Part shown: positions 50,703-61,383 of the stretch, in pieces | How positions within the stretch are numbered: position 1 is the stretch's first letter | How the letters are laid out: every line of letters begins with the position of its first letter | Source: Mucilaginibacter phenanthrenivorans | GTDB lineage: Bacteria > Bacteroidota > Bacteroidia > Sphingobacteriales > Sphingobacteriaceae | DNA: 64,000 nucleotides | Reading direction: 5' to 3' | Assembly (NCBI RefSeq): GCF_024721155.1 | Contig: NZ_JAHVAP010000003.1 | Coordinates: forward strand, 186,001 to 250,000 | Position numbers and translations under genes: made by a program | The notes under the pieces: model-generated | Databases searched by the model: none | Seen by the model: the letters and a program-made list of their open reading frames with translations, nothing else | What the model was told of the DNA's origin: nothing

Positions 50703-51593
50703 ATGAATATGGTTGCTGAGCAAGTGCAAACTAAACCAAACTACAGGAATATCAAATCGATAGACAAGCGTACAAACTTGTCGCACGAAGATTTTATTAA
50801 CGAGTACGTTAATAAATCGCTCCCGGTAGTGCTTACCGATGCTGCGAAGGATTGGATGGCGATGGGTAAATACACACCGGAGTTCTTTAAAAAGAATTAT
50901 CCAAACATCACTAAAACCATCAATGGCGTTACCTACAGGATGGACGATTTTATCGACCACATGCTGGTTGCTAATGCCGATAATAAAGCCCCATATCCCT
51001 ATAATTTTAATGTTGAAAAAGTATTTCCGGAATTGATGGCTGACTTTTTACCTGAGATTATTTATGGCAATATCGACAGGATCAACCATCCGTTAATGCC
51101 TAAGAAATTTTTGCAGGGAACGACTGTATACGAAATATTTTTAGGAGGCAATGGCAGCAGCTTCCCGTTTCTGCACTATGATGCATTGTTTATGCACACG
51201 CAGATAACGCAGATCTACGGCTCGAAGATCTTTATCATGTACCCGCCTGATCAAACCCCCAATATGTATCCTTACCCGGATAATCCGAAATTTTCACAGG
51301 TGAATTTTCATGAGCCGGACTATGAGAAATTCCCCCTTTTTAAAGAGGCACAGTCGATAGAAATTACTGTTGAAGAGGGTGAAACCATTTTGTTTCCATC
51401 GGGCTGGTGGCACACAACCCGCATCACCGAACCATGTATCTCATTAGGGCGTGCACAACTGAATGCCCACAACTGGGATAACTTTATCCAGGACCGTTAC
51501 GATAACTGGAAGAAAAAGATCTCGATTTTTGCGGCGCCCGTATTGGCCTATGGTAAAATAGTGGGTGGAATAATGAACGCACAGGACAAGTAA
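50703..51593 (+). CDS. JmjC/cupin-8-like 2-oxoglutarate Fe(II) oxygenase-type protein
   Basis: A 296-residue cytoplasmic protein of the cupin-like (JmjC-type) family. The Fe(II) triad is His158-Tyr-Asp160 in FPFLHYDALF and His237 in SGWWHTTR; KIFIMYPPDQTPNMYPYP resembles the Lys/Thr 2-oxoglutarate-binding strand. Members hydroxylate proteins or small molecules; substrate unknown. ATG 50703 is preceded by a long AT-rich leader. It lies between the permease and secA genes and has a terminator-like hairpin downstream. Confidence 0.87.
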   Translation: MNMVAEQVQTKPNYRNIKSIDKRTNLSHEDFINEYVNKSLPVVLTDAAKDWMAMGKYTPEFFKKNYPNITKTINGVTYRMDDFIDHMLVANADNKAPYPYNFNVEKVFPELMADFLPEIIYGNIDRINHPLMPKKFLQGTTVYEIFLGGNGSSFPFLHYDALFMHTQITQIYGSKIFIMYPPDQTPNMYPYPDNPKFSQVNFHEPDYEKFPLFKEAQSIEITVEEGETILFPSGWWHTTRITEPCISLGRAQLNAHNWDNFIQDRYDNWKKKISIFAAPVLAYGKIVGGIMNAQDK

Positions 51594-51594
51594 T

Positions 51595-51803
51595 TGTAAT
51601 TGCACCGATTGGAAGCAGATTTCACCGATTGAGAAAGGTTAGCGAATTTTCGCCTGGATCGCTTTCAAGTTAAATAATTTTAATCCATCAATCTGCTAAA
51701 CAGATTAATGGATTTTTTATTTGGATGTAAATATTTTCAAATTAAATCGGTGTAATCACTTCTCAAAAATCGGTGAAATCTTCTTCCAATCGGTGTAATC
51801 CAA
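51595..51803. repeat. Inverted word-repeat (CACCGATTGGAAG family), copy 1
   Basis: Left arm 51595-51640 (words GCACCGATTGGAAGC, TTCACCGATTGAG) and right arm 51745-51803 (words AATCGGTGTAATC, AATCGGTGAAATC) are imperfect inverted copies around a stem-loop. The right arm word recurs at 61998-62031. Confidence 0.72.
51682..51717 (+). terminator. Intrinsic terminator inside the repeat loop
   Basis: AATCCAT..AATCTG pairs with CAGATT.ATGGATT (51682-51714) followed by a T run. It sits in the loop of the word-repeat, 89 bases after the stop of the JmjC-like gene. Confidence 0.7.
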
Positions 51804-51813
51804 ATCAAAACCT

Positions 51814-51821
51814 TAACTTTG
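51814..51821 (+). promoter_or_regulatory. -7 promoter element of secA
   Basis: TAACTTTG matches TAnnTTTG, 69 bases before the ATG at 51891 and 10 bases after the right arm of the word-repeat. The -33 element is unclear. Confidence 0.42.
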
Positions 51822-51890
51822 CCTGTCATAATGGCTCAAAAATTGCCGTGGCGCAATTGTTGAGTTTGTTTTGCAACATATACAGATAGC

Positions 51891-54800
51891 ATGTTAAATT
51901 TTATAAGTAAGCTTTTCGGAAGCAAATCAGTTAGAGACGTAAAAAGCATATTGCCTATTGTTGAAAAAGTTAAGGCTGAATTTGCCAAGCTTGGCGATTT
52001 AACTAATGACGAGCTCAGGGCAAAAACCATAGGCTTCAAGGAAACCATTGCTGAAGGCCTTGCCGCCATCGATGAGGAAATTGCTGCCATAAGGGAACGT
52101 ACCGACAATGAGCCCGACATGGATGTGAACGAAAAGGTTGAGCTGTATACCCAACTGGATAAGCTTGAGAAAGATCGTAATAAGGAATTGGAAGTGATCC
52201 TGATGCGTATTCTTCCTGAAGGATTTGCCGTTGTAAAGGAAACTGCCAAAAGGTTTACCGAAAATAAAACCATTGAGGTTACTGCAACCCAATTCGACCG
52301 TGATTTGGCTGCACGTAAACAAAACGTAATTATAAAGGGCGATAAAGCCATACACCATAACACCTGGCTTGCTGCCGGAAACGAAGTTACCTGGAATATG
52401 GTGCATTACGATGTACAGCTTATTGGCGGTATAGTATTGCACCAGGGTAAAATTTCGGAAATGGCTACGGGTGAGGGTAAAACATTAGTGGCCACCCTTC
52501 CTGCTTATTTAAATGCACTTGCCGGCCAGGGCGTTCACATTGTAACGGTGAATGACTATCTGGCACGTCGTGACTCGGAATGGATGGGCCCGCTGTATGA
52601 ATTCCACGGGTTATCAGTTGATTGTATTGATAAACATGAGCCAAATTCAGAAGAAAGACGTAATGCATATCAATCAGATATAATTTTTGGTACCAATAAC
52701 GAGTTTGGTTTTGATTACCTGCGTGACAATATGACACGCAGCCCAGAAGAACTGGTACAGGGTAAGCTACATTATGCTATGGTGGATGAGGTTGACTCGG
52801 TATTAATTGACGATGCCCGTACACCATTGATCATATCAGGCCCGATTCCGCGTGGTGATGAGCATGAGTTTTATGAACTGAAGCCACGCATTGAGCGTTT
52901 GGTTAATGCACAAAAAAACTATGTGAACGGCGCTTTGAATGAAGCAAAGAAAATGATAGCCGAGGGCAAAACCGGCCCTGAAGAAGGTGGTTTAGCTTTA
53001 TTGCGTGCCTTCCGTGGTTTGCCGAAAAGCAAGGCGCTGATTAAATATTTGAGCGAAGGCGGCAACAGGAGTCTTTTACAGAAAACCGAAAACTTTTACA
53101 TGCAGGACCAAAGCAAGGAAATGCACAAGGTTGATGCTGAGCTATTCTTCGTTATCGACGAAAAGAATAACCAGGTTGAGCTTGCTGAAAAAGGTATTGA
53201 GCTGATCACCGCTTCGGGCGAGGATCCGCATTTCTTCGTGATGCCGGATGTTGGTTCTGAAATTTCAGATATCGAAAAATCACAATTGCCGGCCGAAGAA
53301 AAAGTTGGCCGTAAAGATGAGCTGATGCGTGATTTTTCTATCAAGTCTGAACGTATCCACTCTGTTAACCAGTTATTAAAGGCTTATACACTGTTTGAAA
53401 AGGATACTGAATACATCCTGGACGAAGGCAAGGTAAAGATTGTGGATGAGCAAACCGGCCGTGTGCTGGATGGCCGCCGCTATTCTGATGGCTTGCACCA
53501 GGCTATTGAAGCTAAGGAAAACGTTAAGGTTGAAGATGCTACCCAAACCTTTGCAACTATTACCCTGCAAAACTACTTCCGTATGTACCACAAGCTTTGC
53601 GGTATGACGGGTACTGCCGTAACTGAAGCCGGTGAGTTTTGGGAGATCTATAAACTGGATGTGGTTGAAATTCCAACCAACACCAATATCAGCCGTGATG
53701 ACCGCGAGGATTTGGTTTACCGTACTGTACGTGAAAAGTACAATGCAGTTGCCGAAGAAATTGCAGCCTTAACCAAAGCCGGTCGCCCGGTACTGGTGGG
53801 TACCACATCTGTTGAAATTTCAGAATTATTGAGCCGAATGCTTAAGCTGCGCGGCATTAAACATAACGTACTGAATGCCAAACTGCACCAAAAAGAAGCC
53901 GATATTGTGGCTGAAGCAGGTACAGCTGGCACCGTTACCATTGCTACCAACATGGCTGGTCGTGGTACGGATATAAAATTAGGGCCAGGCGTTAAGGAAG
54001 CCGGTGGTTTAGCCATCGTTGGTACTGAGCGTCATGAGTCGCGCCGTGTTGACCGCCAGTTGCGTGGTCGTGCAGGCCGCCAGGGTGACCCGGGATCATC
54101 GCAATTCTTTGTGTCTCTTGAAGATAACCTGATGCGTTTGTTCGGTTCTGAAAGGATCAGCAACCTGATGGTGCGGATGGGTATTGAGGAAGGCGAAGTG
54201 ATCCAGCACTCCATGATCTCGAACTCTATCGAGCGTGCGCAGAAAAAGGTGGAAGAAAACAACTTCGGCATCCGTAAGCGCTTGCTGGAGTATGACGACG
54301 TAATGAACTCACAGCGTACCGTTATCTACTCAAAACGTAAAAACGCCTTGTTTGGCGAACGTTTGGAAGTGGATATCAACAACACCATTTTTGATGTGGT
54401 TGAGGATGTGGTTACGGAGTATAAGGAATCAAACAATTACGAAGGCTTTACGCTGGAGTTGATTCGTTTGTTCTCTGTTGATGTAGAGATTTCGCACGAT
54501 GATTTTACTTCAAAAAACATCAATGCGCTGGTTGATATTGCCTTCCAGGAGATAAATGAGTTTTACAAACGCAAGCAGGAAGCCATTGCTCAGCAAGCCT
54601 ATCCTGTTTTAAAGGATGTGTTTGACACCCGCGGCGAGTATGTTGAAAACATAGTTGTTCCGTTTACCGATGGTATTAACGGTATCCAGGTGTCTGTTCC
54701 GCTTAAAAAGGCTATTGCTAATAAAGGACAGGAAGTATTTAAATCGTTCGAGAAGAACGTTACCCTGTACCTGATAGACGATGCATGGAAGGAACATTTG

Positions 54801-55199
54801 CGCGAAATGGATGAGTTGAAACAATCTGTTCAGAACGCCGTTTATGAACAAAAGGACCCGTTATTGGTTTACAAGTTCGAAGCGTTTAACCTGTTCCGCG
54901 GAATGCTGGCCAGTGTGAATAAGGATTTGGTTAGCTTCCTTTTCAGGGGCGGTATCCCGGTTCAGCAGGAAGCTGAAGAGATCCGTGAGGCAAAACCTCA
55001 GCCAAAACTCGACCTTAAAAAAATGCGCACCTCTAAGCCTGAGCTGGTAAGCGAATCAAACGGCGTGCCGATGATGGACATGGGCGAGCCGCAAAAAGCT
55101 ACCCCGATTAGGGTTGAGCAAAAAATAGGCAGGAATGACCCTTGTCCTTGTGGCAGCGGTAAAAAATTTAAAAACTGCCACGGTGTTGGGCAGGCGTAA
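51891..55199 (+). CDS. secA: Protein translocase ATPase SecA
   Basis: Drives export of proteins through SecYEG with ATP. At 1102 residues it is longer than E. coli SecA (901), as usual in Bacteroidota, with extra helical segments near the N-terminus (about 60-110) and in the first helicase domain. Walker A is [10 protein letters not shown] (191-200), Walker [16 protein letters not shown], and the C-terminal zinc finger [13 protein letters not shown] is intact. SecA is the export motor for the many signal-peptide proteins here. It ends 13 bases before a REP-like palindrome and has its own -7 element upstream. Confidence 0.97.
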   Translation: MLNFISKLFGSKSVRDVKSILPIVEKVKAEFAKLGDLTNDELRAKTIGFKETIAEGLAAIDEEIAAIRERTDNEPDMDVNEKVELYTQLDKLEKDRNKELEVILMRILPEGFAVVKETAKRFTENKTIEVTATQFDRDLAARKQNVIIKGDKAIHHNTWLAAGNEVTWNMVHYDVQLIGGIVLHQGKISEMATGEGKTLVATLPAYLNALAGQGVHIVTVNDYLARRDSEWMGPLYEFHGLSVDCIDKHEPNSEERRNAYQSDIIFGTNNEFGFDYLRDNMTRSPEELVQGKLHYAMVDEVDSVLIDDARTPLIISGPIPRGDEHEFYELKPRIERLVNAQKNYVNGALNEAKKMIAEGKTGPEEGGLALLRAFRGLPKSKALIKYLSEGGNRSLLQKTENFYMQDQSKEMHKVDAELFFVIDEKNNQVELAEKGIELITASGEDPHFFVMPDVGSEISDIEKSQLPAEEKVGRKDELMRDFSIKSERIHSVNQLLKAYTLFEKDTEYILDEGKVKIVDEQTGRVLDGRRYSDGLHQAIEAKENVKVEDATQTFATITLQNYFRMYHKLCGMTGTAVTEAGEFWEIYKLDVVEIPTNTNISRDDREDLVYRTVREKYNAVAEEIAALTKAGRPVLVGTTSVEISELLSRMLKLRGIKHNVLNAKLHQKEADIVAEAGTAGTVTIATNMAGRGTDIKLGPGVKEAGGLAIVGTERHESRRVDRQLRGRAGRQGDPGSSQFFVSLEDNLMRLFGSERISNLMVRMGIEEGEVIQHSMISNSIERAQKKVEENNFGIRKRLLEYDDVMNSQRTVIYSKRKNALFGERLEVDINNTIFDVVEDVVTEYKESNNYEGFTLELIRLFSVDVEISHDDFTSKNINALVDIAFQEINEFYKRKQEAIAQQAYPVLKDVFDTRGEYVENIVVPFTDGINGIQVSVPLKKAIANKGQEVFKSFEKNVTLYLIDDAWKEHLREMDELKQSVQNAVYEQKDPLLVYKFEAFNLFRGMLASVNKDLVSFLFRGGIPVQQEAEEIREAKPQPKLDLKKMRTSKPELVSESNGVPMMDMGEPQKATPIRVEQKIGRNDPCPCGSGKKFKNCHGVGQA

Positions 55200-55212
55200 G
55201 AAATAAAAAACT

Positions 55213-55304
55213 TGTCATTGCGAGCGAAGCGCGGCAACCTCGTAGCCATACATGTTCGCCATGCACAGCTACGAGGTTGCTTCGTCGTACCTCCTCGCAA
55301 TGAC
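55213..55304. repeat. REP-like palindrome (TGTCATTGCGAGCGAAGC family), copy 1
   Basis: Arms 55213-55246 (TTGTCATTGCGAGCGAAGCG) and 55267-55304 (ending CCTCGCAATGACA) are imperfect inverted copies. A second copy is at 61898-61990. Looks like a dispersed family; it is between genes on the same strand. Confidence 0.8.
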
Positions 55305-55327
55305 AATAGATATAGAAAATTATCATT

Positions 55328-55798
55328 ATGAAAAATGCACTATCTTATTACCACGCTAAGCTTAGCAAAATAGGATACTGCATTTTTTTTATATCAATAC
55401 TTTTACCCGCGCTGGCTTCGGCGCAAACCCGTGGAACAGTGCAGGTGGTAAAGGATCCGTTGATAGACACGCTGATAGCCAAACGCCCGTCGTTGGGTAA
55501 AAACATTGCTGCGGGTGGCGGTGCAGAAGACGGATCATCCAGCGGTTACCGCGTGCAGATCTTCTTTGGTTCCAGCAGGCAGGCTGCCTACAACGCCCAG
55601 GCAAAGTTTAACGAGGAATACCCCGAGCTGCGGACTTATGTCAGCTACAGTGAACCCAATTTTAAAGTGCGTGCCGGCGATTTTCGTACGCGACTTGAGG
55701 CACAGAAATTAGTACAGGAAATAAGGCCCATGTTTACCAGCCTGTTTATTATTTCCGAAAAAATAAATCCCCCAAAAACAGATCCATCCAATGATTAA
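55328..55798 (+). CDS. Exported SPOR-domain-like protein
   Basis: A 156-residue protein with a signal peptide or N-terminal anchor (about 15-35, ALASA-Q) and a C-terminal SPOR-like domain (about 75-150): YRVQIFFGSSRQAAYNAQAKF, then VSYSEPNFKVRAGDFRTRLEAQKLVQEI, the typical SPOR pattern for binding denuded peptidoglycan glycan strands. Function probably in the cell envelope or division. Its TAA stop lies inside the start region of the M20 gene: the ATG at 55791 overlaps it by eight bases, so the two genes are translationally coupled. Confidence 0.85.
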   Translation: MKNALSYYHAKLSKIGYCIFFISILLPALASAQTRGTVQVVKDPLIDTLIAKRPSLGKNIAAGGGAEDGSSSGYRVQIFFGSSRQAAYNAQAKFNEEYPELRTYVSYSEPNFKVRAGDFRTRLEAQKLVQEIRPMFTSLFIISEKINPPKTDPSND

Positions 55799-56975
55799 AG
55801 AGCAGATCCAGCAGTTATCACAAACTATATTTAACGACGTTGTGGCTAACCGCCGCCATTTGCACTCGCATCCCGAGCTTTCATTTAACGAGGTAAATAC
55901 CTCCGCGTTTGTTGCCGGCAAATTGGATGAATTGGGACTGACTTACGAGCGCATGGCTGATAACGGACTTGTTGCGTTGATTAAGGGTGAAAAACCATCA
56001 GATCGTGTAGTTGCCCTGCGTGCCGATATGGATGCGTTGCCAATTACCGAAGCAAACGAGGTAAGCTATAAATCACAAAACGTTGGTGTAATGCATGCCT
56101 GCGGACATGATGCGCATACATCATCCTTACTTGGTACCGCTAAAATCTTAACCGATTTAAAAAGCGAGTTTGGCGGAACCGTAAAACTGATCTTTCAACC
56201 GGCAGAAGAAAAACTGCCTGGTGGCGCCAGCCTGATGATTGCAGAAGGCGTGTTGGAAAATCCAAAACCACAGGCCGTATTGGGACAGCACGTAATGCCC
56301 CTGATTGAAGCGGGTAAGGTAGGCTTCCGTGCGGGTAAGTACATGGCCTCTACAGATGAGATCTATGTAACCGTACATGGCAAAGGCGGCCACGGTGCAC
56401 AGCCACAACAAAACGTCGACCCGGTAATTATTACCGCGCACATATTAACGGCCCTGCAACAAGTGGTAAGCCGCTTTGCAGATCCGAAGAGCCCATCGGT
56501 GCTTTCATTTGGAAAGGTGATTGCCAATGGCGCGACCAATGTGATTCCTAACGAAGTTTATTTGGAAGGTACTTTCCGCACCATGGATGAGAAATGGCGT
56601 AATGAGGCCCATATCAAAATGAAAAAAATGGCCGAAGGCATAGCTGAAAGTATGGGCGGCAGCTGCGATTTCAATATCATGAGGGGCTATCCTTTCCTGA
56701 TCAACGAAGAAAAACTAACTGCCGCAACCCGTGGCCATGCCGAAGATTATTTGGGTAAAGAAAATGTGCTCGACCTTGATATCTGGATGGCTGCCGAAGA
56801 CTTTGCCTATTACTCACAGGTTGCCGATTCTTGTTTTTACCGTTTAGGTACCCGTAATGAAAGTCGCGGGATTACTTCATCTGTACATACGCCAACCTTT
56901 GATGTGGAAGAAGATGCGTTTAAGATCAGCACCGGTTTAATGGCTTATCTGGCGGTTAAGCAGTTGGGGAATTAG
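55791..56975 (+). CDS. M20-family amidohydrolase
   Basis: A 394-residue metal-dependent amidohydrolase of the M20D branch (N-acyl-amino acid hydrolases, hippurate hydrolase, IAA-amino acid hydrolase). The metal ligands are Cys104 and His106 in MHACGHDAHTS, Glu139-140 in FQPAEEKLPGGA, and the C-terminal WMAAEDFAYY. The dimerisation domain (about 180-295) contains GKGGHGAQPQQNVDPVI. Substrate not determined. Translationally coupled to the SPOR-domain gene upstream. Confidence 0.93.
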   Translation: MIKEQIQQLSQTIFNDVVANRRHLHSHPELSFNEVNTSAFVAGKLDELGLTYERMADNGLVALIKGEKPSDRVVALRADMDALPITEANEVSYKSQNVGVMHACGHDAHTSSLLGTAKILTDLKSEFGGTVKLIFQPAEEKLPGGASLMIAEGVLENPKPQAVLGQHVMPLIEAGKVGFRAGKYMASTDEIYVTVHGKGGHGAQPQQNVDPVIITAHILTALQQVVSRFADPKSPSVLSFGKVIANGATNVIPNEVYLEGTFRTMDEKWRNEAHIKMKKMAEGIAESMGGSCDFNIMRGYPFLINEEKLTAATRGHAEDYLGKENVLDLDIWMAAEDFAYYSQVADSCFYRLGTRNESRGITSSVHTPTFDVEEDAFKISTGLMAYLAVKQLGN

Positions 56976-56979
56976 TTTG

Positions 56980-57063
56980 CAGTTCATAGTTGATGGTTCA
57001 TAGATCATAGCAGCTTCAATTTCAATAGTTATGTGTCCTTCTTTTGGCCATGAACCATGAACA
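56980..57063. repeat. Inverted word-repeat (GTTGATGGTTCAT family), copy 4
   Basis: Left arm 56980-57010 (CAGTTCATAGTTGATGG...) and right arm 57047-57063 (GGCCATGAACCATGAAC). The right arm contains the ATG start codon of the next gene. Confidence 0.72.
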
Positions 57064-57983
57064 AATTCTTTTTAATTACTTTCAGCTTTCTCCTTTTTGC
57101 TTTCAGCCTAAAAGCGCAGCAAATCAAGCGTTTTAATCCTGATACAATCCGGACCATCGTTATTGATTCTGCAATAAATATCACTTCGCATAAATTAAAC
57201 GCACAGGATTTTATTGATGCTGTACTGGCCGACACCGGCTTTTATCGGGCGTTTCAAAACATGAAACAGTTTGGCTTTATGGCCGAGAACCGCATTTATA
57301 CCTACGATAAAAAGAACCGCGTAGACAGTAAAAGCTATCGCAAAATAAAGCACAGCTATATCGGTGGTAAACCCAAAATTGAATACCTCGCCAAGGTCGA
57401 CAGCGGTTCGGTTTATAAAAATAATGGCAAGCCGCAGCTTTACACCGTGGAGATGTTCGACTATATTTTTACCAATGCTTATAAATCTAATTTTATGCCC
57501 GGGGCAATGCGCCAGGGTGGTGGCGATAAGAACGAAAGCTATAAGTCCAAGTTAAAAACGCTGATCTTTGCACCGGGCCATAAAGTAACCGGGCTGCCAT
57601 TCCTCAGCAGCAAAACCGAGATCTTCGGTAAGGAGATGCGGAACTATTATTTCTACCAGTTTGCAAGGGGAAAGTATCTTGATTCCATCCCCGTATACCG
57701 TTTTAAGGTGATCCGCAAACCAAGCATAGCAGATAATGATGTGGTGATAAAGGAGCTGACAACCATTTTTGATATGCGTACCTTCCAGATCCTCGGCCGC
57801 TACGTCGATCTTAAATATCACAATATGCTTTTCAGCTTTGATGTGCAGATGAACATCGAGCTAAATAAAGTAGATGGTGAATTGCTGCCTGCCAAAATAA
57901 CCTACCAGGGCAACTGGGATGTGCCATTCCATAAAACAGAGCGGGCGAGCTTTCTGATTGTGCAGAAGGACTATAACCGTTGA
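57057..57983 (+). CDS. Exported conserved protein of unknown function
   Basis: A 308-residue protein with a signal peptide (FFLITFSFLLFAFSLKA-Q). The remainder is beta-rich and includes IYTYDKKNRVDSKSYRKIKHSYIGGKPKIEY and YVDLKYHNMLFSFDVQMNIELNKVDGELLPAKITYQGNWD, which recall outer-membrane-associated Bacteroidota lipid or lipoprotein-carrier-like folds, but I cannot assign a family. Its ATG lies inside a word-repeat arm (overlap with CCATGAACAA), so the first residues were probably set by the repeat. A perfect hairpin follows the stop. Confidence 0.75.
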   Translation: MNKFFLITFSFLLFAFSLKAQQIKRFNPDTIRTIVIDSAINITSHKLNAQDFIDAVLADTGFYRAFQNMKQFGFMAENRIYTYDKKNRVDSKSYRKIKHSYIGGKPKIEYLAKVDSGSVYKNNGKPQLYTVEMFDYIFTNAYKSNFMPGAMRQGGGDKNESYKSKLKTLIFAPGHKVTGLPFLSSKTEIFGKEMRNYYFYQFARGKYLDSIPVYRFKVIRKPSIADNDVVIKELTTIFDMRTFQILGRYVDLKYHNMLFSFDVQMNIELNKVDGELLPAKITYQGNWDVPFHKTERASFLIVQKDYNR

Positions 57984-57990
57984 TTTTTGA

Positions 57991-58023
57991 AGACTTACGA
58001 AGTTTTTAAAACTTCGTAAGTCT
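57991..58023. terminator. Perfect palindromic hairpin between convergent genes
   Basis: AGACTTACGAAGTTTT and its exact complement (16 bp each, one-base loop) span 57991-58023, eight bases after the stop of one gene and 13 before the stop of the opposite one. The T-rich/A-rich centre would suit bidirectional termination. Its word AGACTTACGAAG also resembles the word-repeat style of other spacers. Confidence 0.75.
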
Positions 58024-58035
58024 GGGTGTTTATAA

Positions 58036-61000
58036 TTATTGCCCTTTAATTGTCTTCAACATCTCCTTAACGGCAACCTGCAATTGCTGGTCTGTGCCGG
58101 TTAGCACCTGGTTATAGTCATTGTTAACTTTAATATCTGGTTCCAGCTGGTGGTTTTCTGTTGCATGGGTTTCGTTGGTGCCCCACGTAGACCACATCGG
58201 GATGCCGAAATAAATTGAATTGTCGATCTGGGTTTCCCACCATACGGCCGTACCTGTGCCCGCAACCGGCATACCTATCAGCTTACCAATGTTCAGCTCC
58301 TTATAAACATAAGGGAATATAAATGCATCCGAATAATTGCCCTCGCTGATCAATACGCAGGTTGGCTTGGTCCATTTGGTGAGGGATTCTCCACCCAATA
58401 CCTTATTGTTTTGCGGGCGAAACTCCAGGTATTGTTTACCGCTTAAAAAGGTAACCAACTCATCGTGCAGATTACCGCCGCCGTTGAAGCGGGTGTCAAC
58501 AATCAATGCCTTTTTATTAACGTTGCGTCCCAGCACCTTGTCAAATGTAACGCGGTAGCTCGGATCATCCATGCTGCGCACGTGTACGTAGCCAACTTCT
58601 CCGCCGGATAAGCTATCTGTCAGGAATTCCATTCGTTTGATCCACCGGTTATAAAGCAGCATATTGCCTTCCATGCCTGCTGTTATTGGTTTTACAGTTT
58701 CCTGGTATTGCTCGTTTGTTTTGGGATCATGAAAGCTGATCAATGTATAATTACCCGCCTTGTGGTTCAATAATTTCGACCAATCTGCAGCAGCGGTAAT
58801 ATCATTGCCGTCAATTTTGTCGACGATATCGCCCTTTTTCATTTTGGTTTTTTCAATGTCGAAGGGGCCGCCGGCAATAACTTCAGTTACTTTCAATCCG
58901 TTTCCTTCTGCTTTTTCATCATACAAAAGTCCCAATGTAGCTGTAACATCACGATCCGGGAATTCGGGGATATAACCGCCGCCGGTATGGGAGCCATTCA
59001 ATTCGCCGAGGAACTCGCTGAGCAGGATCTCGAAATCATAATTATTGTTGATATTGGGTAAAAACTTGGCATAATCCTCGTGATAGAATTTCCAGTCAAC
59101 ACCCTGTAGTTTAGGGTCGAAGAACCGTTTTTCAACCTGCTTGTAAATATGGTCGAACATGTAACTTCTTTCTGCTGTCGCGTTTAACTCCATACTTGTG
59201 CTGATATGTACAGGCGTCACCTTGCCATCATCAACACCAACTTTCATGATATTGCCACCTGCTAGTACAAATAAGGTTTTACCGTCATTGCTTAAGGTAA
59301 GCGATCCGTTTGGCGCACTTAAGTCGGCAAGCACTTTTGTCTCGTTTGTGCGCGGCATGGTAACCCAAAGGTTGTAGCCTTTTTCGTATTTAGCCAGGTA
59401 GAATAATTTCTCACCGTCTAACGAAAGCTTGTCGTCAGCAATATCTGCCGAACTGATGGTTAACCTTTCCGTGCGGTTCTCAAGGTTCTCTAAAGTTGGG
59501 ATAAATTCAGGTGCCTTCTTTTTAACAGTATCCTTTCCTTTTTTAGTTTTTGCTTCCGCTTTTTTTAGTTCAAGGGTATCGCGTTTTTCCTGCTCATTTT
59601 TTAGGGTGAGGTCATCCTTGCTCAGCTGGTACTTATCCCAGGTAGCCTGGTCGAAGAACATACCGTAAACATCCATCTGGCTGCCCGAGCTAAAGTTCTT
59701 CATGCCCTTCTTATCGTTTTGCCAGTACATCATTTTACCGCCCATTCCCCATTGTGGCTCACCATTATTAAAGCCGCTTTGTGTTAGGTTAATGCGCTTC
59801 CCGCTGCCATCAGCTTTCAGCAATACCACCTGGTTACTGCCAAACCGGCCCTCGCTCGATTGTGCCAAAAGATATTTGCTATCCGGCGACCATGCAAAAT
59901 ACTGGTCACCGTCCTGGTAGGAAAAGTTTACGCCTTCGGCGATTAGCGTAATTGAAGTTTTGGCCGCGATGTCATACACCTTAATGGTATTTCTTTCCTC
60001 AAGGTAAGCGATCTTTTTCCCGTCGGGCGAATAAACCCCCTGGAACTCATCCTTAGGGGTAGCAATAACCGGCTCAGTTTTCAGCGTGGTTGATGCATAA
60101 AAATAAGGCTCGCTTTTGTTCACAATCGATACCTTGTAGATATCCCACGAACCATTGTTTTCAACAGAATATAAAATGCTGCGGCCATCCGGGCTGAACT
60201 GTACCATGCGTTCCTGGTATGGTGTATTGGTGATCCTTTTGGTTGCATTCCCATCCGCCGAGGTTACAAAGATCTCGCCGCGGTATACAAAGGCAACCTC
60301 CTTTGCATCCGGAGATACCGCCATTTCAGTAGCGTCACCGGTAACAGGGATAGTTTTTACCTGGTCGCCGTCAAAATCTGCCGTTGCGGTGATGGTAAGT
60401 TTTTGTGGTTGACCGCCTTCTTTAAAGGTATAAAGGTCACCATCCTGCGTAAATGAAAACGTTCCGTTATCAGCCCGCGACAGGTTACGAACAGGGTCCT
60501 GCGTGAATGTGGTTAACTGTGTTACTGTATTGGGATCCGCTTCGGATGAAGCAAAAAGGTTTTGATTGCCATTGCGTTCGCTCAGGTAGTAAAATTTACC
60601 GGCATCGCCCCAAACCGGTTCGCGGTCCTCACCCACAAATGGCGATACTTTGGTATAGCTGTTGGCTTTGGTGTCATAGATCCAGATATCGCGTGTTACA
60701 GCCGAGGTATGGTGCTTACGGTAGTTGTTTTCATAGCCTTTCCTATCCTGGAAGATAAATTTATCGCCTGCTTTATTAAAATGGACGAACTCGCTACCTG
60801 CATTATTTACCAGCAGGCTTCGCCCGCCTTTAGCCGGAACTTTATACAGTTTTACAAAGTAGCCATCGCCGGGAAACCGGATAGACGCGGCAACGTCATG
60901 CCGTGCGCTGCCGAAGTAAACGGTTTGGTTATCAGCCGAGAAATCGTAAGGAATGTCCTTGCTTGAATTATAGGTAAGCCGGTTTGCATTGCCGCCGTTT

Positions 61001-61287
61001 GCAGGCATAACGTATACGTCGAAATTGCCATACCTGTCTGAGGCGAAGGCAATGGACTTGCCATCATGGCTCCATACCGGGTAGCCATTGTAGGCGCTGT
61101 TAATGGTTAATGCTGTTGCCTGGCCGCCGCTTGAGGCAACCTTAAAAATAGTGCCCTTATATTCAAAGGCGATCCAGTTTCCATCAGGTGAAATAGCAGC
61201 CTGCTGCATCCAAAGCATGTGCTCCTGCGCAAATAATTTTGTAAAAACGGAGAGTGTAAAAACAATTACAAGTAGTGATCTTTTCAT
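58036..61287 (-). CDS. Exported tricorn-type S41 protease
   Basis: A 1083-residue periplasmic protease. Signal peptide (MKRSLLVIVFTLSVFTKLFA-Q), two WD40-like beta-propeller regions (about 25-340 and 345-680; repeated SPDGKKIAY/WSPDSKYLLA motifs), a C1 segment, a PDZ domain (about 830-900: GGPFDIEKTKMKKGDIVDKIDG) and the S41 catalytic domain with RFNGGGNLHDE and the nucleophile in EGNYSDAF. ATG 61287 starts the signal peptide and is preferred to an open frame reaching 61359. Like archaeal tricorn it may degrade peptides, here in the envelope. Its promoter is predicted at 61384-61414. Confidence 0.93.
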   Translation of the reverse strand: MKRSLLVIVFTLSVFTKLFAQEHMLWMQQAAISPDGNWIAFEYKGTIFKVASSGGQATALTINSAYNGYPVWSHDGKSIAFASDRYGNFDVYVMPANGGNANRLTYNSSKDIPYDFSADNQTVYFGSARHDVAASIRFPGDGYFVKLYKVPAKGGRSLLVNNAGSEFVHFNKAGDKFIFQDRKGYENNYRKHHTSAVTRDIWIYDTKANSYTKVSPFVGEDREPVWGDAGKFYYLSERNGNQNLFASSEADPNTVTQLTTFTQDPVRNLSRADNGTFSFTQDGDLYTFKEGGQPQKLTITATADFDGDQVKTIPVTGDATEMAVSPDAKEVAFVYRGEIFVTSADGNATKRITNTPYQERMVQFSPDGRSILYSVENNGSWDIYKVSIVNKSEPYFYASTTLKTEPVIATPKDEFQGVYSPDGKKIAYLEERNTIKVYDIAAKTSITLIAEGVNFSYQDGDQYFAWSPDSKYLLAQSSEGRFGSNQVVLLKADGSGKRINLTQSGFNNGEPQWGMGGKMMYWQNDKKGMKNFSSGSQMDVYGMFFDQATWDKYQLSKDDLTLKNEQEKRDTLELKKAEAKTKKGKDTVKKKAPEFIPTLENLENRTERLTISSADIADDKLSLDGEKLFYLAKYEKGYNLWVTMPRTNETKVLADLSAPNGSLTLSNDGKTLFVLAGGNIMKVGVDDGKVTPVHISTSMELNATAERSYMFDHIYKQVEKRFFDPKLQGVDWKFYHEDYAKFLPNINNNYDFEILLSEFLGELNGSHTGGGYIPEFPDRDVTATLGLLYDEKAEGNGLKVTEVIAGGPFDIEKTKMKKGDIVDKIDGNDITAAADWSKLLNHKAGNYTLISFHDPKTNEQYQETVKPITAGMEGNMLLYNRWIKRMEFLTDSLSGGEVGYVHVRSMDDPSYRVTFDKVLGRNVNKKALIVDTRFNGGGNLHDELVTFLSGKQYLEFRPQNNKVLGGESLTKWTKPTCVLISEGNYSDAFIFPYVYKELNIGKLIGMPVAGTGTAVWWETQIDNSIYFGIPMWSTWGTNETHATENHQLEPDIKVNNDYNQVLTGTDQQLQVAVKEMLKTIKGQ

Positions 61288-61383
61288 AAATGTGATAAAG
61301 CCATAAGACTGTTGAAAAAAGAAATAATTACAGGGATGGGATATTTTATATGCGGCCACCCAGGGTTATAATTATAAGAAAGG

